From positions 24,988-88,987 of the forward strand of contig NW_005196310.1 of NCBI RefSeq assembly GCF_000372725.1: DNA of 64,000 bases. Direction: 5' to 3'. A program made the position numbers and the translations under genes. Source of the DNA: Emiliania huxleyi CCMP1516. Taxonomy: Eukaryota; Haptophyta; Isochrysidales; Noelaerhabdaceae. The stretch's first letter is position 1, and each line of letters begins with the position of its first letter. Below, one piece after another: positions 9,117 to 18,396 of this stretch. The notes beneath the pieces were generated by a model. That model did not search any database. It was not told the origin of the DNA and saw nothing but the letters and a program-made list of their open reading frames with translations.

Positions 9117-12100
9117 ATGAACCTACCTTCGATGTGGCCGCGGTGTGGTGGTCCGCTTCGCTGGCTTAGAGCCCACTCCAGGCAGCTGCTGCCCACTGCC
9201 GTTGCGGTGATCTGTCTCGTCCTCTCTTCGGCATGGAACCGCTGGCGCTGGCGGCTCACCACCCGCCAGGCGATGCGGCCGCGGCAGCGCTCGCGGAGGC
9301 CGAGCTTTGAGAGCTTGCGCCACCTGCCGCGCGAGGGCCGCGCGCTGCTGGCGGGCGCCGTCTGCCTCGCCCGCTCCGCCGTGACGCAGTACGCTGTCAA
9401 CCCGACCTCCGTCATCGAGGAGCGTGTCGTGATTGCGATGGTCGGCCTGCCGGCGCGCGGCAAGTCGTACCTCTCAAAGTCGATCGTCCGCTACCTCAAC
9501 TTCGTCGGCTGCCCGGCCCGGCTCTTCAACGCCGGCTCGCGTCGCCGTGACGCCGGCCTGGCAGGCTCCGGTGCCGCCTTCTTCGACGCTGCAAACGAAG
9601 ACGCCGCGGCGCAGCGAGAGGAGATCGCAATGGACACTCTGGAGGAGCTGCTGCGCTGGCTCAAGTTCCTGCCCTCCAACTCGCTCACCGCCCTCTCCGC
9701 TCTCGAGCAGAACCAAGAGCAGGCCGGAGAGCAGTGCCGGCGCGGCTGCGTCTGCGGCGTGTTTGACGCCACAAACACCACCGTGCTGCGCCGGCAAAAG
9801 GTTCGCGAGCGGTGCGCGCGCGAGTGGCCTCCGGTGCGGCTGATCTTTGTCGAGTCGATCTGCGCCTCTAATTAGTGAATCACTGTTCGTCCTCGGCAGG
9901 TGCGGCTGATCTTTGTGGAGTCGATCTGCACCGACACGAAGCTGCTGCTGCGAAACTACATGCTCAAGGCGTCCAACGACGACTACAAGGGCTCCGCGCC
10001 AGAGGCTGCTCTGCAGGACTTTCATAGAATGTAGAGGAGCCCCCCGTTAATACAATACAATCTAATCCGGAGGCTGCTCTGCAGGACTTCCTCGCGCGAG
10101 TGCGAAACTACGAGGAGCCGCACCAGCACCAGACACTTCCTAGACATTTCCTAGACATTTCCTAGGCACTTCTCTTCCGGAGCCGCGCCAGCACCACCAC
10201 CACCACACGCAGACGCTAAGTACGAATGGGGAGACACCGACGCCGCGCACCGTCAGCAGGCGGTGTACCAGACAATCACCGACGCCGAGGGGCCGGAGGA
10301 AGAGGACGACGAGACCTGCCCACCTCTGCTAGGAAGTGTCCATGAAGTGTCCGGGAAGTGTCCAGGAAGAGGAGGACGAGACCTTCCACCGCCTCGAGGG
10401 CGACCGGCGCATCTCGTCCACCGTCGACGACCTCTCGCCGCGCGGAGATGGCGAGAGGCAGCCGAGAGGCGGCAGAGATGCGGGCGAGAGGCAGCCGAGG
10501 GGCAGCCGAGAGACAGCCGAGAGGCAGCCGAGAGACAGCCGAGGTGCAGCCGAGGTGCAGCCGAGGTGCAGCCGAGATGCAGCCGAGGTGCAGCCGAGGT
10601 GCAGCCGAGATGTGCCGGCCATAGTTACGAGGCGCGCCCACGACTAGCTAACGGCCCTCTCCAGCACTGTCCTCGGTGTGAGCTGCTCTTCAGGCTAGGC
10701 GAGCCGCGCCCTCCGAGATCATCTCTCCCCCATCTCTCCCTCGCCTCTCGTAGGCGAGGCGGCCGAGCCGCTCCCTCCTCGCCACGGCAGCAGCAGCCTG
10801 CGCTCCTCGGGCCGCCCGCTCGTGCGGCAGGGCTCCTCTGGCCTGGGCCTGCGCCCCTCGGCCCCTCGCGAGCAGGCGGAGGCGCCGCGGTGCATCTGCC
10901 CTCCCTTCATTAATCATTAGTTAGTATTGATGAATGATCAGCAGGAGGAGGCGCTGCCGTACATCCAGATCGTCTAATCAAGAGTGATTAATTCTCAATG
11001 ATTAATCAGCAGGAGGAGGTGCTGCGGTACATCCAGATCATCGACGCGGGCAAGAAGCTTGTCGCGTGCCGCGCGGACGGGTACGTCCTCTCCAAGGTGG
11101 TGGCGCTGCTGCACTCGATCCACTAATACTAATTCATATGATAATTAATTATTAATCAAAGGTGATGGCGCTGCTGCACTCGATCCACCTCGGCCCTCGC
11201 ACCATCTGGATCGCCCTCGCCGGCCAGACGCTCAACGACGAGCGAGGCGAGCGGGGGTGGTGGTGGTGGGTGGTGGTGGTGGGGGGGGGGGGGGAGGGGA
11301 GGGGGGGGGGCTTAGCTCTCCCGCCGCGCAAGGGCGGCGTCTCTTCACACCTCGGGGCTGTGAGCAGGCGTGCTCGGGGGTGACACCCCCCTCTCCCGCG
11401 CCGGCGCCGTCTGCGCAGAAGCCGCGTCGGCCGTGCGGGCGGCGTCTCTTCACAGCTGCGGCTGTGAACAGGGCTGGTCTACTCGGAGGCGGTCTGCGCC
11501 TTCGTCGCCGCGCGCGAGCGCTCCAGCGAGCTGCGTGAGAGGGGCTGCGCGGGCCACGCGATTGTGATGACGGGCACGCGAATTAACAATTAATTAATGA
11601 TTAATGATTAATTATTAATTAAGGCCACGCGATCGTGATGACGGGCACGCTGCGCCGGTACGACCAGCTGACGCAGATCTTGCTGAGCAAGCGCGAGCCG
11701 AACGCCGGAGCGTGGCGCGGCGTTGCGGCGTCTCTTCACGCGCGCGGCTGTGAACAGGTACGAGCCAAAGGACCGGACGGTGCTGCGGCTGCAGCGGCTC
11801 AACGAGCTCTGCGCAGGCCAGCTCGCCTCGCTCTTCCCGATGTCTGAAAGAGTGAATGAGCGGCTAGTGAGTGAGAGCAGGCCAGCTCGACTCGCTCTCT
11901 GCGGGGGAGATGCGCCGCTCCTTCCCGGGAGAGTACCAGGCGCGTGCGTCGGACAAGCTGCACTACCGCTACCCGGGCGCGCGGAGGCCGCACCCCGGCC
12001 TTTCCTGTCCCTCTCCTGGACTTTTCCTGGACATGTCCTAGGTGTGGGGGGGGAGTCGTACCTCGACCTGATCATGCGGCTGCAAGAGGCGAGCCTCTCT

Positions 12101-13135
12101 CCCTCGAGCAGCACCGAATTCAGAGTTCTTCTTCATCAATGACTGATTACGGTATGACGAATTAGGCGATCCTCTCCCTCGAGCAGCAGCGCTCCAACGT
12201 GCTGCTGGTGGCCGACCGCGCCCGTGTCGTGAGTCGTGGTTACCTGCTGCTGACCGGCGCATCACCGATGGACAGGTGGTGGACCGCGCCGTGGCGCGTG
12301 TGCTCATCGCCTACTTCCAGGAGGTGGAGAGCCACGACCTGCCCTTCATCGACGTGGCGCCGGGCGTGCTCGAGATGACCCGCTCCCACTCCGGCTTCAA
12401 GTACACGCACTTCGACATCGCCGCCGGCCTCGCCACCACCGCGTCCGGGCCGGGCGGCGCTGAGGTGCTGCCGGCCGTGCGCAGTGGTTGAGAGCCAACT
12501 AATAGCAGTGACTAGTGGCTACTCACTGCTCATTAGGTGCTGTCGGCCATGCGCACCTCCAGAGGCGAAGGCGCGACACGGGCTCGGCCGGGCGCACTCT
12601 GTGTCATTATTACCGGCGAGTGATGACGGACTAGACGGGCTCGCGGGCTCCTCCTCGCTCTCGAACCTCGCCGAGCTGCAGTACTCGCCGTCGATGCGGC
12701 CGATCCAGCGCCGGTCGGGAGAGGCGAGGCTCGTCGGAGATTTCGTCAACTCTCGAAGCAGCGCGCTTCACTGCTCAACTCTTCGACACGCCAGGCGAGG
12801 CTCGTCGGAGACCCGTCGCCGCGCAGGCCGAGCGAGGCGGTCGGCGAGAGCGGCGAGCCAATCAGCCGCGGCGGCGGAGGCGGAGGTGGAGGTGGCCGCG
12901 GAGGAGGCGGCGGCGGCGGAGGAGGGGGAGGGGGAGGGGGAGGGGGAGGAGGCGCCGAGGGGTGGGGCAGCCGTGGGGCGGACGGGGCGTGCGGCGGCGA
13001 CGAGGCCCAGTGGCAGCGCTCCGCGTGTGGTAACTAACCTCCACTCAACAGTTACCCCCATCGATGATGAGTTAGGCCAAGTGGCAGCGCACGGCCTGCA
13101 GCTGGAGCAGCGCGAGGGGGTCTGCGCCGAGGTGA
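9117..13135 (+). CDS. PFKFB-like: 6-phosphofructo-2-kinase/fructose-2,6-bisphosphatase-like, phosphatase inactive
   Basis: The kinase half is clear: AMVGLPARGKSYLSKSI is the P-loop, followed by YLNFVGCPARLFNAG, GVFDATNTTVLRRQK and LIFVESIC. It would make fructose-2,6-bisphosphate in the cytosol. The rest is spread over many exons: YIQIIDAGKKLVACRADGY, LHSIHLGPRTIWIALAGQ, GHAIVMTGTLRRYDQL, LRLQRLNELCAG, DKLHYRYPG, VLLVADRAVARVLIAYF. In the phosphatase half the RHG signature is LAG and the second-histidine region reads ADRAV, so phosphatase activity should be absent. Introns placed by protein continuity are 9834-9899, 10005-10072, 10882-11019, 11097-11161, 11553-11623, 12465-12536, 12724-12794 and 13005-13075. 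Nearly all begin with a copy of the next exon. The start at 9117 precedes a hydrophobic N-terminus; the 3' end past 12600 is uncertain. Confidence 0.85.
10456..10617 (+). repeat. Intronic GCAGCCGAGA minisatellite
   Basis: About 15 units of 10 nt (GCAGCCGAGAG, later GCAGCCGAGGT) lie inside a PFKFB intron. It is the reverse complement of the CTCGGCTGC motif found in other introns. Confidence 0.85.
11339..11367 (+). repeat. Hairpin intron element, 29 nt
   Basis: Begins GTCTCTTCACA and ends CTGTGAGCAG. It lies in the long PFKFB intron region before 11472. Confidence 0.8.
11444..11471 (+). repeat. Hairpin intron element, 28 nt
   Basis: Begins GTCTCTTCACAGC and ends GCTGTGAACAG. The arms pair perfectly around TGCG. 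The exon LVYSEAVCAFVAARE starts directly after it. Confidence 0.85.
11730..11757 (+). repeat. Hairpin intron element, 28 nt
   Basis: Ends GTGAACAG right before the exon YEPKDRTVLRLQ. Protein continuity requires splicing here because the frame changes. Confidence 0.88.
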
Positions 13136-13614
13136 GGCGCCGCCCTCGGGGGGGAGGCGGAGACGCGCGGCCTCTCCCTCCCCGAGGTTGGCACTCGCCG
13201 GCGCGCCTCGCGTGGGCTCTTGCACTCTCTGCATGGGTGCGTTAACTCTCTCGCCGGCGCGCTCACGCTCTCCGACGTCGTTCTGTTGAGAAGAGAGTAC
13301 TGGGGCAGGTACTGTCGTGCATGTGTTTGGTTCTCGTGCACGTATACGGTATTGTCGGAACCGAATTCGCTTGCGTCCGCAAAACAATTTCTTTTCGCCA
13401 CACCAGCACGCGATTCACACGACAGACAAGGCGCGGGGGGCCGCGTCGCCGAGACCGTACTTTTGTGCGGCTCACCAAGGACCCCGCGGCGCAAAAGGTC
13501 GCGCCCGTGGAGGTGGCCTGACGCTATCCGATTCGTTTTTTTAGATCGAGTATCTCCACAAAAGGAGAGAACGCGCTGCACCCAACACTCGTTCTCAGCT
13601 CACCTCCACACCCT
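13136..13614. other. No confident gene
   Basis: Between the PFKFB-like gene and the sulfotransferase. A duplicated block (CTCGCCGGCGCGC near 13195 and 13251) suggests one more intron or the tail of PFKFB. The remainder looks like unique UTR or spacer sequence. Confidence 0.35.
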
Positions 13615-14508
13615 CTACCCCCGCCCGGACCCGCCCGTGCGCCCGAGGCGGGTCGCAAAGTCGCATGCTTGGGCGGTCGGCCCGGTATACTCGACGCCGT
13701 GCCGCCCGATCCAGATGTAGTCCTCAGCATAGGCTGTCCGCACGAGCTGCCGCAGCGAGTCGTCGTAGCAAGGGGTGGCTTGCGGGGACAAACTGTGTCT
13801 CGTCAGCGCGCTGCGTTGATCATGCGCGTTCTTCGTCGGCAGCGACTGCAGGTCCGTCACGTTGAGCGCGAGCGCGACGCGCGCAGGGAGGCTGCCAACG
13901 TCCTCGAGAGGGTGCACGAGGTCGAACTTCAGTAGATGGAGCGCGCAGTGTTGTGCTTGCGAGCGAAGGTGCGGCTCCATGGTACCCACGCCCTCGCGTG
14001 CCAGCGCTGCTGCGTAGGCATGCATCGAATGCCGTACGCTGTCGTTGGAGATGTGGAGAGCACTGTTGTAAAAGCCTGGCCCAGGGATGCGCCCTTTGAC
14101 TTTGTCCTCGTACCATGACACAAATCGGGCCAGCGGGTCGCGCACCAGTGCCACTCTGTACGTGCTCGGCTGCGCCAACGCTTTTGAGACCTCCGCAATA
14201 GTGAGAGCATGGGCTCCCATACTCTTGATCGATGAGGATCCCGCCTTGGGTATGGCACACATCACCACCCCATCTCTGTCTGGGGCGCGGGAGGACCAGG
14301 CGGTCATCGCATGCCATGGAGTCCAGCTTGGACGGCCTCCCGGATCATACGAGGTCGACGCCAGGGCGGCTCTCAGCGCAGCTTCGTTGTCGGCGGCCGG
14401 GTATTTGCGGAAGACGGAGGCGCAAAAGGCGGTTGCAGGCAGAAGGGCGAGGAACAGGTAATCTGTTCGGTGGCGAGACGCACGATTCGTCGCCAGTCTC
14501 CGAAGCAT
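13615..14508 (-). CDS. Carbohydrate sulfotransferase (Sulfotransfer_2 family)
   Basis: This is a 297-residue intronless frame from ATG 14508. Residues about 18-33 (DYLFLALLPATAFCASVF) can serve as a type II signal anchor, placing the enzyme in the Golgi. CAIPKAGSSSIKSM at about 83 is the PAPS 5'-phosphosulfate loop. TYRVALVRDPLARFVSWYED at about 117-137 is the 3'-phosphate-binding motif. EPHLRSQAQHC at about 175-190 matches the Pro/Gln-Cys region of the HNK-1/chondroitin sulfotransferase group. The predicted reaction is transfer of sulfate from PAPS to a glycan hydroxyl. The acceptor cannot be told from the sequence. It lies tail to tail with PFKFB and next to a sialyltransferase-like gene on the same strand. 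Confidence 0.85.
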   Translation of the reverse strand: MLRRLATNRASRHRTDYLFLALLPATAFCASVFRKYPAADNEAALRAALASTSYDPGGRPSWTPWHAMTAWSSRAPDRDGVVMCAIPKAGSSSIKSMGAHALTIAEVSKALAQPSTYRVALVRDPLARFVSWYEDKVKGRIPGPGFYNSALHISNDSVRHSMHAYAAALAREGVGTMEPHLRSQAQHCALHLLKFDLVHPLEDVGSLPARVALALNVTDLQSLPTKNAHDQRSALTRHSLSPQATPCYDDSLRQLVRTAYAEDYIWIGRHGVEYTGPTAQACDFATRLGRTGGSGRG

Positions 14509-15039
14509 GAGTCGTGAAGGCGTCTTGGCCGGGCCAAGGCCTCTGTACCCGGGTACTGTGGTCGGCGGCGTGCCATCATCTCACCGGAGGTTTTCTTCTT
14601 TTTTGCGCCTTCGTTGTCATGTTTTCTTCTTCCGATCTCGAGTTCTATTTCTTCGTGCGTGTTGGGTCCGGGGTTGTGTTTTTGAAGAGAAAAAAGTCCG
14701 GCGTAGGGCCGCATAAGTTCGGGAAATCGGGGGACCCGACCCACTTCGCCACAGACGGTCCCGCGCCTCGCCGCTATGCCTCTCCTTTAGCCCCTTGAAC
14801 GATTTTTTTCTTCTCTTCTCCCAAGTTCGTTCGCTTCGCGCGCTTACCCGACCAGTGGCCCGAATCTCGCTGGCTCGCTGTTGCGCGTGGCTCGCCGGGC
14901 ACATGCTTGACGCGGACGCCTCTCCGTACGTACCGTACGAGCCTCCCTCCTCGCCCCCCGCAGCGCCCCCGCCCGCCCAACAGCCATTCTTCTTCGTTCG
15001 TCCGTCTCTCGGGCGAGGCCCTCGCTCGGCGTCGTGAAG

Positions 15040-16671
15040 CTAACTGGGACCGAGCGGCGGCGGCGCCGCTGCCACCGCCGTCACTGCACTTGGGCCGTCG
15101 GCTGGGCCGGCGCTCAGCGCGGGAGCGGCCACCACTGCCGCCGCGTCGCCCGGCTCGTACACGAGCGGCAGGTCGCGGCACGTGAGCGTCGTGCGCGTGT
15201 AGTTGCGCGTGGCGGTGGCGATCCACTGCTGCTCCGCGTTGTAGTTGTGCACCCTGTCGCTCCTTGACGTAGTCTTCCTCGGAGCGCTTGCACCGCGACA
15301 TGTCGAAAAAAGGCCGCCCCGCCTCGTCGAGCTGCGCAAACTTGTACTGCGAGCAGTGCGTGCGCGCACTCATGCCGAAGCCGAAGAGGCGCGCCTCGTC
15401 GCACACGTGTAGCGCGAGCAGCAGCGCGACGAAGCCGGTCGTCGGCCGGATGAAGCGGCCCTTGGGCATCTTGGTCGAGTCCATCAGCGCGCGCGCATAC
15501 TGGTCTAGCCCTGCCGAAGGAGGCGCGTGACGTGTCACAAACCGCGCGGGGTTCGGCAGCGCGCTCCGAAAGATCGATCGCAAGCGCGAGGCAAGCGCCA
15601 CGGGCAGGGGCGGGAGGCCGTCAGGCAGACAATCCCGTTCGCCCCGAGAGAACCCCGGCAGCATCGCCGGCGACGGGCGCGCGGGAGCACGCATCGAGGC
15701 GGAGGCGCACCAGGGAAGGTACGGTCCCACCGCTCCGACACGCCGGCTAGCACGCGCGCGCCGCAGTGCTTGCACGTGCGCCGGTCGTGGGGCCCGCTGA
15801 CGGAGCTCAGCTTGGGCGAGAAGGTGAGGCAGCCGGGGTAGTCGTGGTTGGACGTGCACGTGTAGATCTGCGACGAGGTGGCGTCGCTTGCGTTGATGGA
15901 GCCGAACGCGCCATGGAGCTGAATCGGGTCGACATGTACGTCCGTGCGCGAGCCGATGTAGGCGCGCAGCTCGGGCAGGACCGGCGCGTGATTCATGCGA
16001 AAGACGAGCTCGCTCGCGTCGATCAGCGACCCCTCCGCCGCGTCGAGCAGCTTCGACGACGAGCCGACGACGGCGCACGTGCGCGCGCGCTGGTATGCAA
16101 GCGGCACATGGGCGCGGCGCGCCAAGTGGGTGACCTGGGTCAGGTTGGCCATCTTGAAGAGCTTGGTGCGATGGAAGTAGGCGAGATTGTCCACGGGCGC
16201 CGAACTCAGGACGGGCGAGCGCAGCAGCCGACCCTCGCAGCCAACCGGGCGCGGCGGCGGTTTCTTGAGCGGATCGACAAAGATGCCGGGGCCGCCCACT
16301 AGGTTCGCGAGCATGGCAGCGCGATTGGGCATAAGCTGCCGCGCCTCATTCGACGGAGAGGGCCGCGCGCCCTGCATCCACGCCTGGGCGGCCACCACGG
16401 CCTCCGCGGCGTGGTGCGGCATATACACACACACACACACATACACACATGAACATGAACCGATGCACATCCTGCGTTTGAGACGCCGATTTGTCGAACC
16501 TTTTTTTCTTTTTTTGAGTTGTTTTTTCTTTGTGAGACCGCGCCCTTGTCGTGCCAGTGTGCTTGCATTAAGAATTCTTCTTTGTAAAGTACTCGAGTAA
16601 GGATATGATGGTGGTGCGCGTCCTTCCGGCGTAATGCCGTCCGCATGGATCTGAGCAAAAGCCTCGCTCAT
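15040..16671 (-). pseudogene. GT29 sialyltransferase-like gene, probably decayed
   Basis: Exon 1 (about 15725-16671) carries the L sialylmotif: CAVVGSSSKLLDAAEGS then ASELVFRMNHAPV. The next part carries the S motif RPTTGFVALLLALHVCDEAR then LFGFGMSARTHCS. After a one-base frame change near 15257 come HNYNAEQQWI, which fits motif VS, and the stop near 15040. These are the landmarks of CMP-sialic acid:glycan sialyltransferases of the Golgi. The intron between the first two parts lies near 15660-15725, but I cannot place its ends by a clear GT or GC. The N-terminus has no convincing membrane anchor and crosses a CA tract (16428-16450). The frame change makes a pseudogene likely unless it is a sequence error. 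Confidence 0.65.
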
Positions 16672-16680
16672 CAGTGTTGA

Positions 16681-16734
16681 GAGAGATTTTTAGCCATACC
16701 AAACAACTCTAACACTCACACGTCATTTGGGGCC
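16681..16734 (+). repeat. 54-nt dispersed repeat (copy at 43314-43367)
   Basis: Reads GAGAGATTTTTAGCCATACC then AAACAACTCTAACACTCAC. The two copies, 26.6 kb apart, differ by one base as far as I can see. A diverged relative is near 17138-17192. Confidence 0.85.
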
Positions 16735-16817
16735 TGGAGCCCCTGCAAAATGATGTTTATGGAGGTTTAAAGTTTGCGGGGGGGGACAGCTTTGGGCGGT
16801 CGACTTCAATTTTGGGG

Positions 16818-17102
16818 CCCTGTTCACGCGCGCGCGAGACGTGCAGACAGGGTTGCCAGGTGAGAGCGAATGGCGCGGTTCACGCCTCGCACAACAGAGA
16901 GAGAGATGCGCTCTGCATGGTGGGACATAAAAGAAAGCGAGTAGGAGTACTCAACTAAAAATCTCTTGGAGCACTTGGAGCATGCGCCCTGTTCACGCGC
17001 GCGAGAGACGTGCAGACAGGGTTGCCAGGTGAGAGCGAATGTGGCGCGGTTCACGCCTCGCACAACAGAGAGAGAGTCAGATGCGCTCTGCATGGTGGGA
17101 CA
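16818..17102 (+). repeat. Direct repeat pair of about 112 nt
   Basis: 16818-16929 and 16987-17102 share CCCTGTTCACGCGCGCG, GACGTGCAGACAGGGTTGCC and CTCTGCATGGTGGGACAT. A diverged larger duplication seems to span 16540-17410, since GCATGGATCTGAGCAAA also recurs near 16641 and 17308. It lies upstream of the lectin/TIR gene. Confidence 0.85.
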
Positions 17103-17496
17103 TTTGTTTGTTTTGTGTTGCCAGTGGGCGTAATGCCGAGAGAGATTTTAGAAAACCAACAAGAAATCACGACTCTCGCAGTCATTTGGGCTCGGCAGCT
17201 TGTCAGCCCTCAGCCGAAGCTGGGGCCGGTCCCGTAGCCGAGAGAGCCCGCGCCGATGCATGAGTTCGACGCGGTCGGGGGGGCCTGCGGAGAGGCCAGC
17301 GAGGCCGCATGGATCTGAGCAAAGACAAGGGTGAGCGAATTCTTTTTTTCTTGTTTAGATTCTCGGCTCCCGTGGTGTACCTGTGTTAGTGCCAGTGCGC
17401 GCCAGTCCCGTGCAGTGTTGTTCGAGGAAGCGTCCTCAAATTCTTTTTGCCAAGGCGGGACGCCATGCAACGAGACTCTGATGCAAGCATTTGCTG

Positions 17497-18354
17497 ATGC
17501 AAGCATTTGTGCTACAGGAGTTCCTCAGTCAGCCAAGATGCGTGCAACGGTGCGCCGAAATGAACGCCTCCATTTCCTGCGCCTGGTCTGCCACCGTCTT
17601 CGAAGAACTGGCTGTGGACGGGGCTGGACCTGCACACTCGGCAGCCTGCGGTAGCTCATACCGCCGATGCTCCGCCTGGCTCGGCCTTTACCGCTGGCCC
17701 GTGATATGGCCGGACGCGACCGCACTCGACGGTGGTGGAACAGCCTCGCGCCGGTGGTACTGTGCGAGTGTGGACGGATTCACACCCGTGCCGCAGCACT
17801 GGAGAGCCGGCGAGCCGGACGGGACCGACCGCAATGACGGTCACGTCGGTCACTGCGCCGCGGTCGGCGCGGACGGCTTGTTGACCGACGCAAGCTGCGC
17901 ATCGCGCCACCAGTGCGCGTGTGAGCGCCGGGGCGGTGGCCAGGCCGCGAGCTACTCGGAGCGGATGGCGACAATCATGCACGTCGAGATGGAGGCGCGA
18001 TGGAGGGCGTGGCTGCCGGGGCTCGTGGCCATCATATTGGCCGCGACGCTCCCACCGGGTTCGCTCCGGCCTCCTCGCCCACCACCCTCCTCACGCCTCG
18101 GATGTATCTCGGCTGTATCTCGGCTGCATCTCGGCTGCTGCCTCGGAACTGCAGGCCTGCTCCTCGTCCACTACCTCCTCCGCCGCACCGCTTGCGGCCG
18201 CTCTTGGACAGAGCTTCCGTCGCTGCGCACAACGGCGCGGCCGGTCAGCCGCTACGTCGGCTAGATCTCGGCTGCACCTCGGCTGCACCTCGGCTGCAGG
18301 CGCGTCGCACGACAGCTGGGCCCGAGAGCGGCGGCGGTGGCAGCCGCGGTGGCA

Positions 18355-18396
<42 letters not shown>

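Noticed and set aside
10091-10190. Third PFKFB intron with copies GGAGCCGCACCAGCACC and GGAGCCGCGCCAGCACC as a clean GT/GC example
   Set aside because: The duplication is clear, but no GT or GC donor fits with an AG acceptor at the same phase, so I left its ends open.
12862-13061. Arg/Gly-rich frames over the Gly stretch of PFKFB
   Set aside because: Low-complexity GGC/GGA coding or spacer read in other frames.
16428-16450. Membrane anchor of the sialyltransferase (CVYVCVCVYM)
   Set aside because: It is the translation of a short CA microsatellite and too short; not accepted as a signal anchor.
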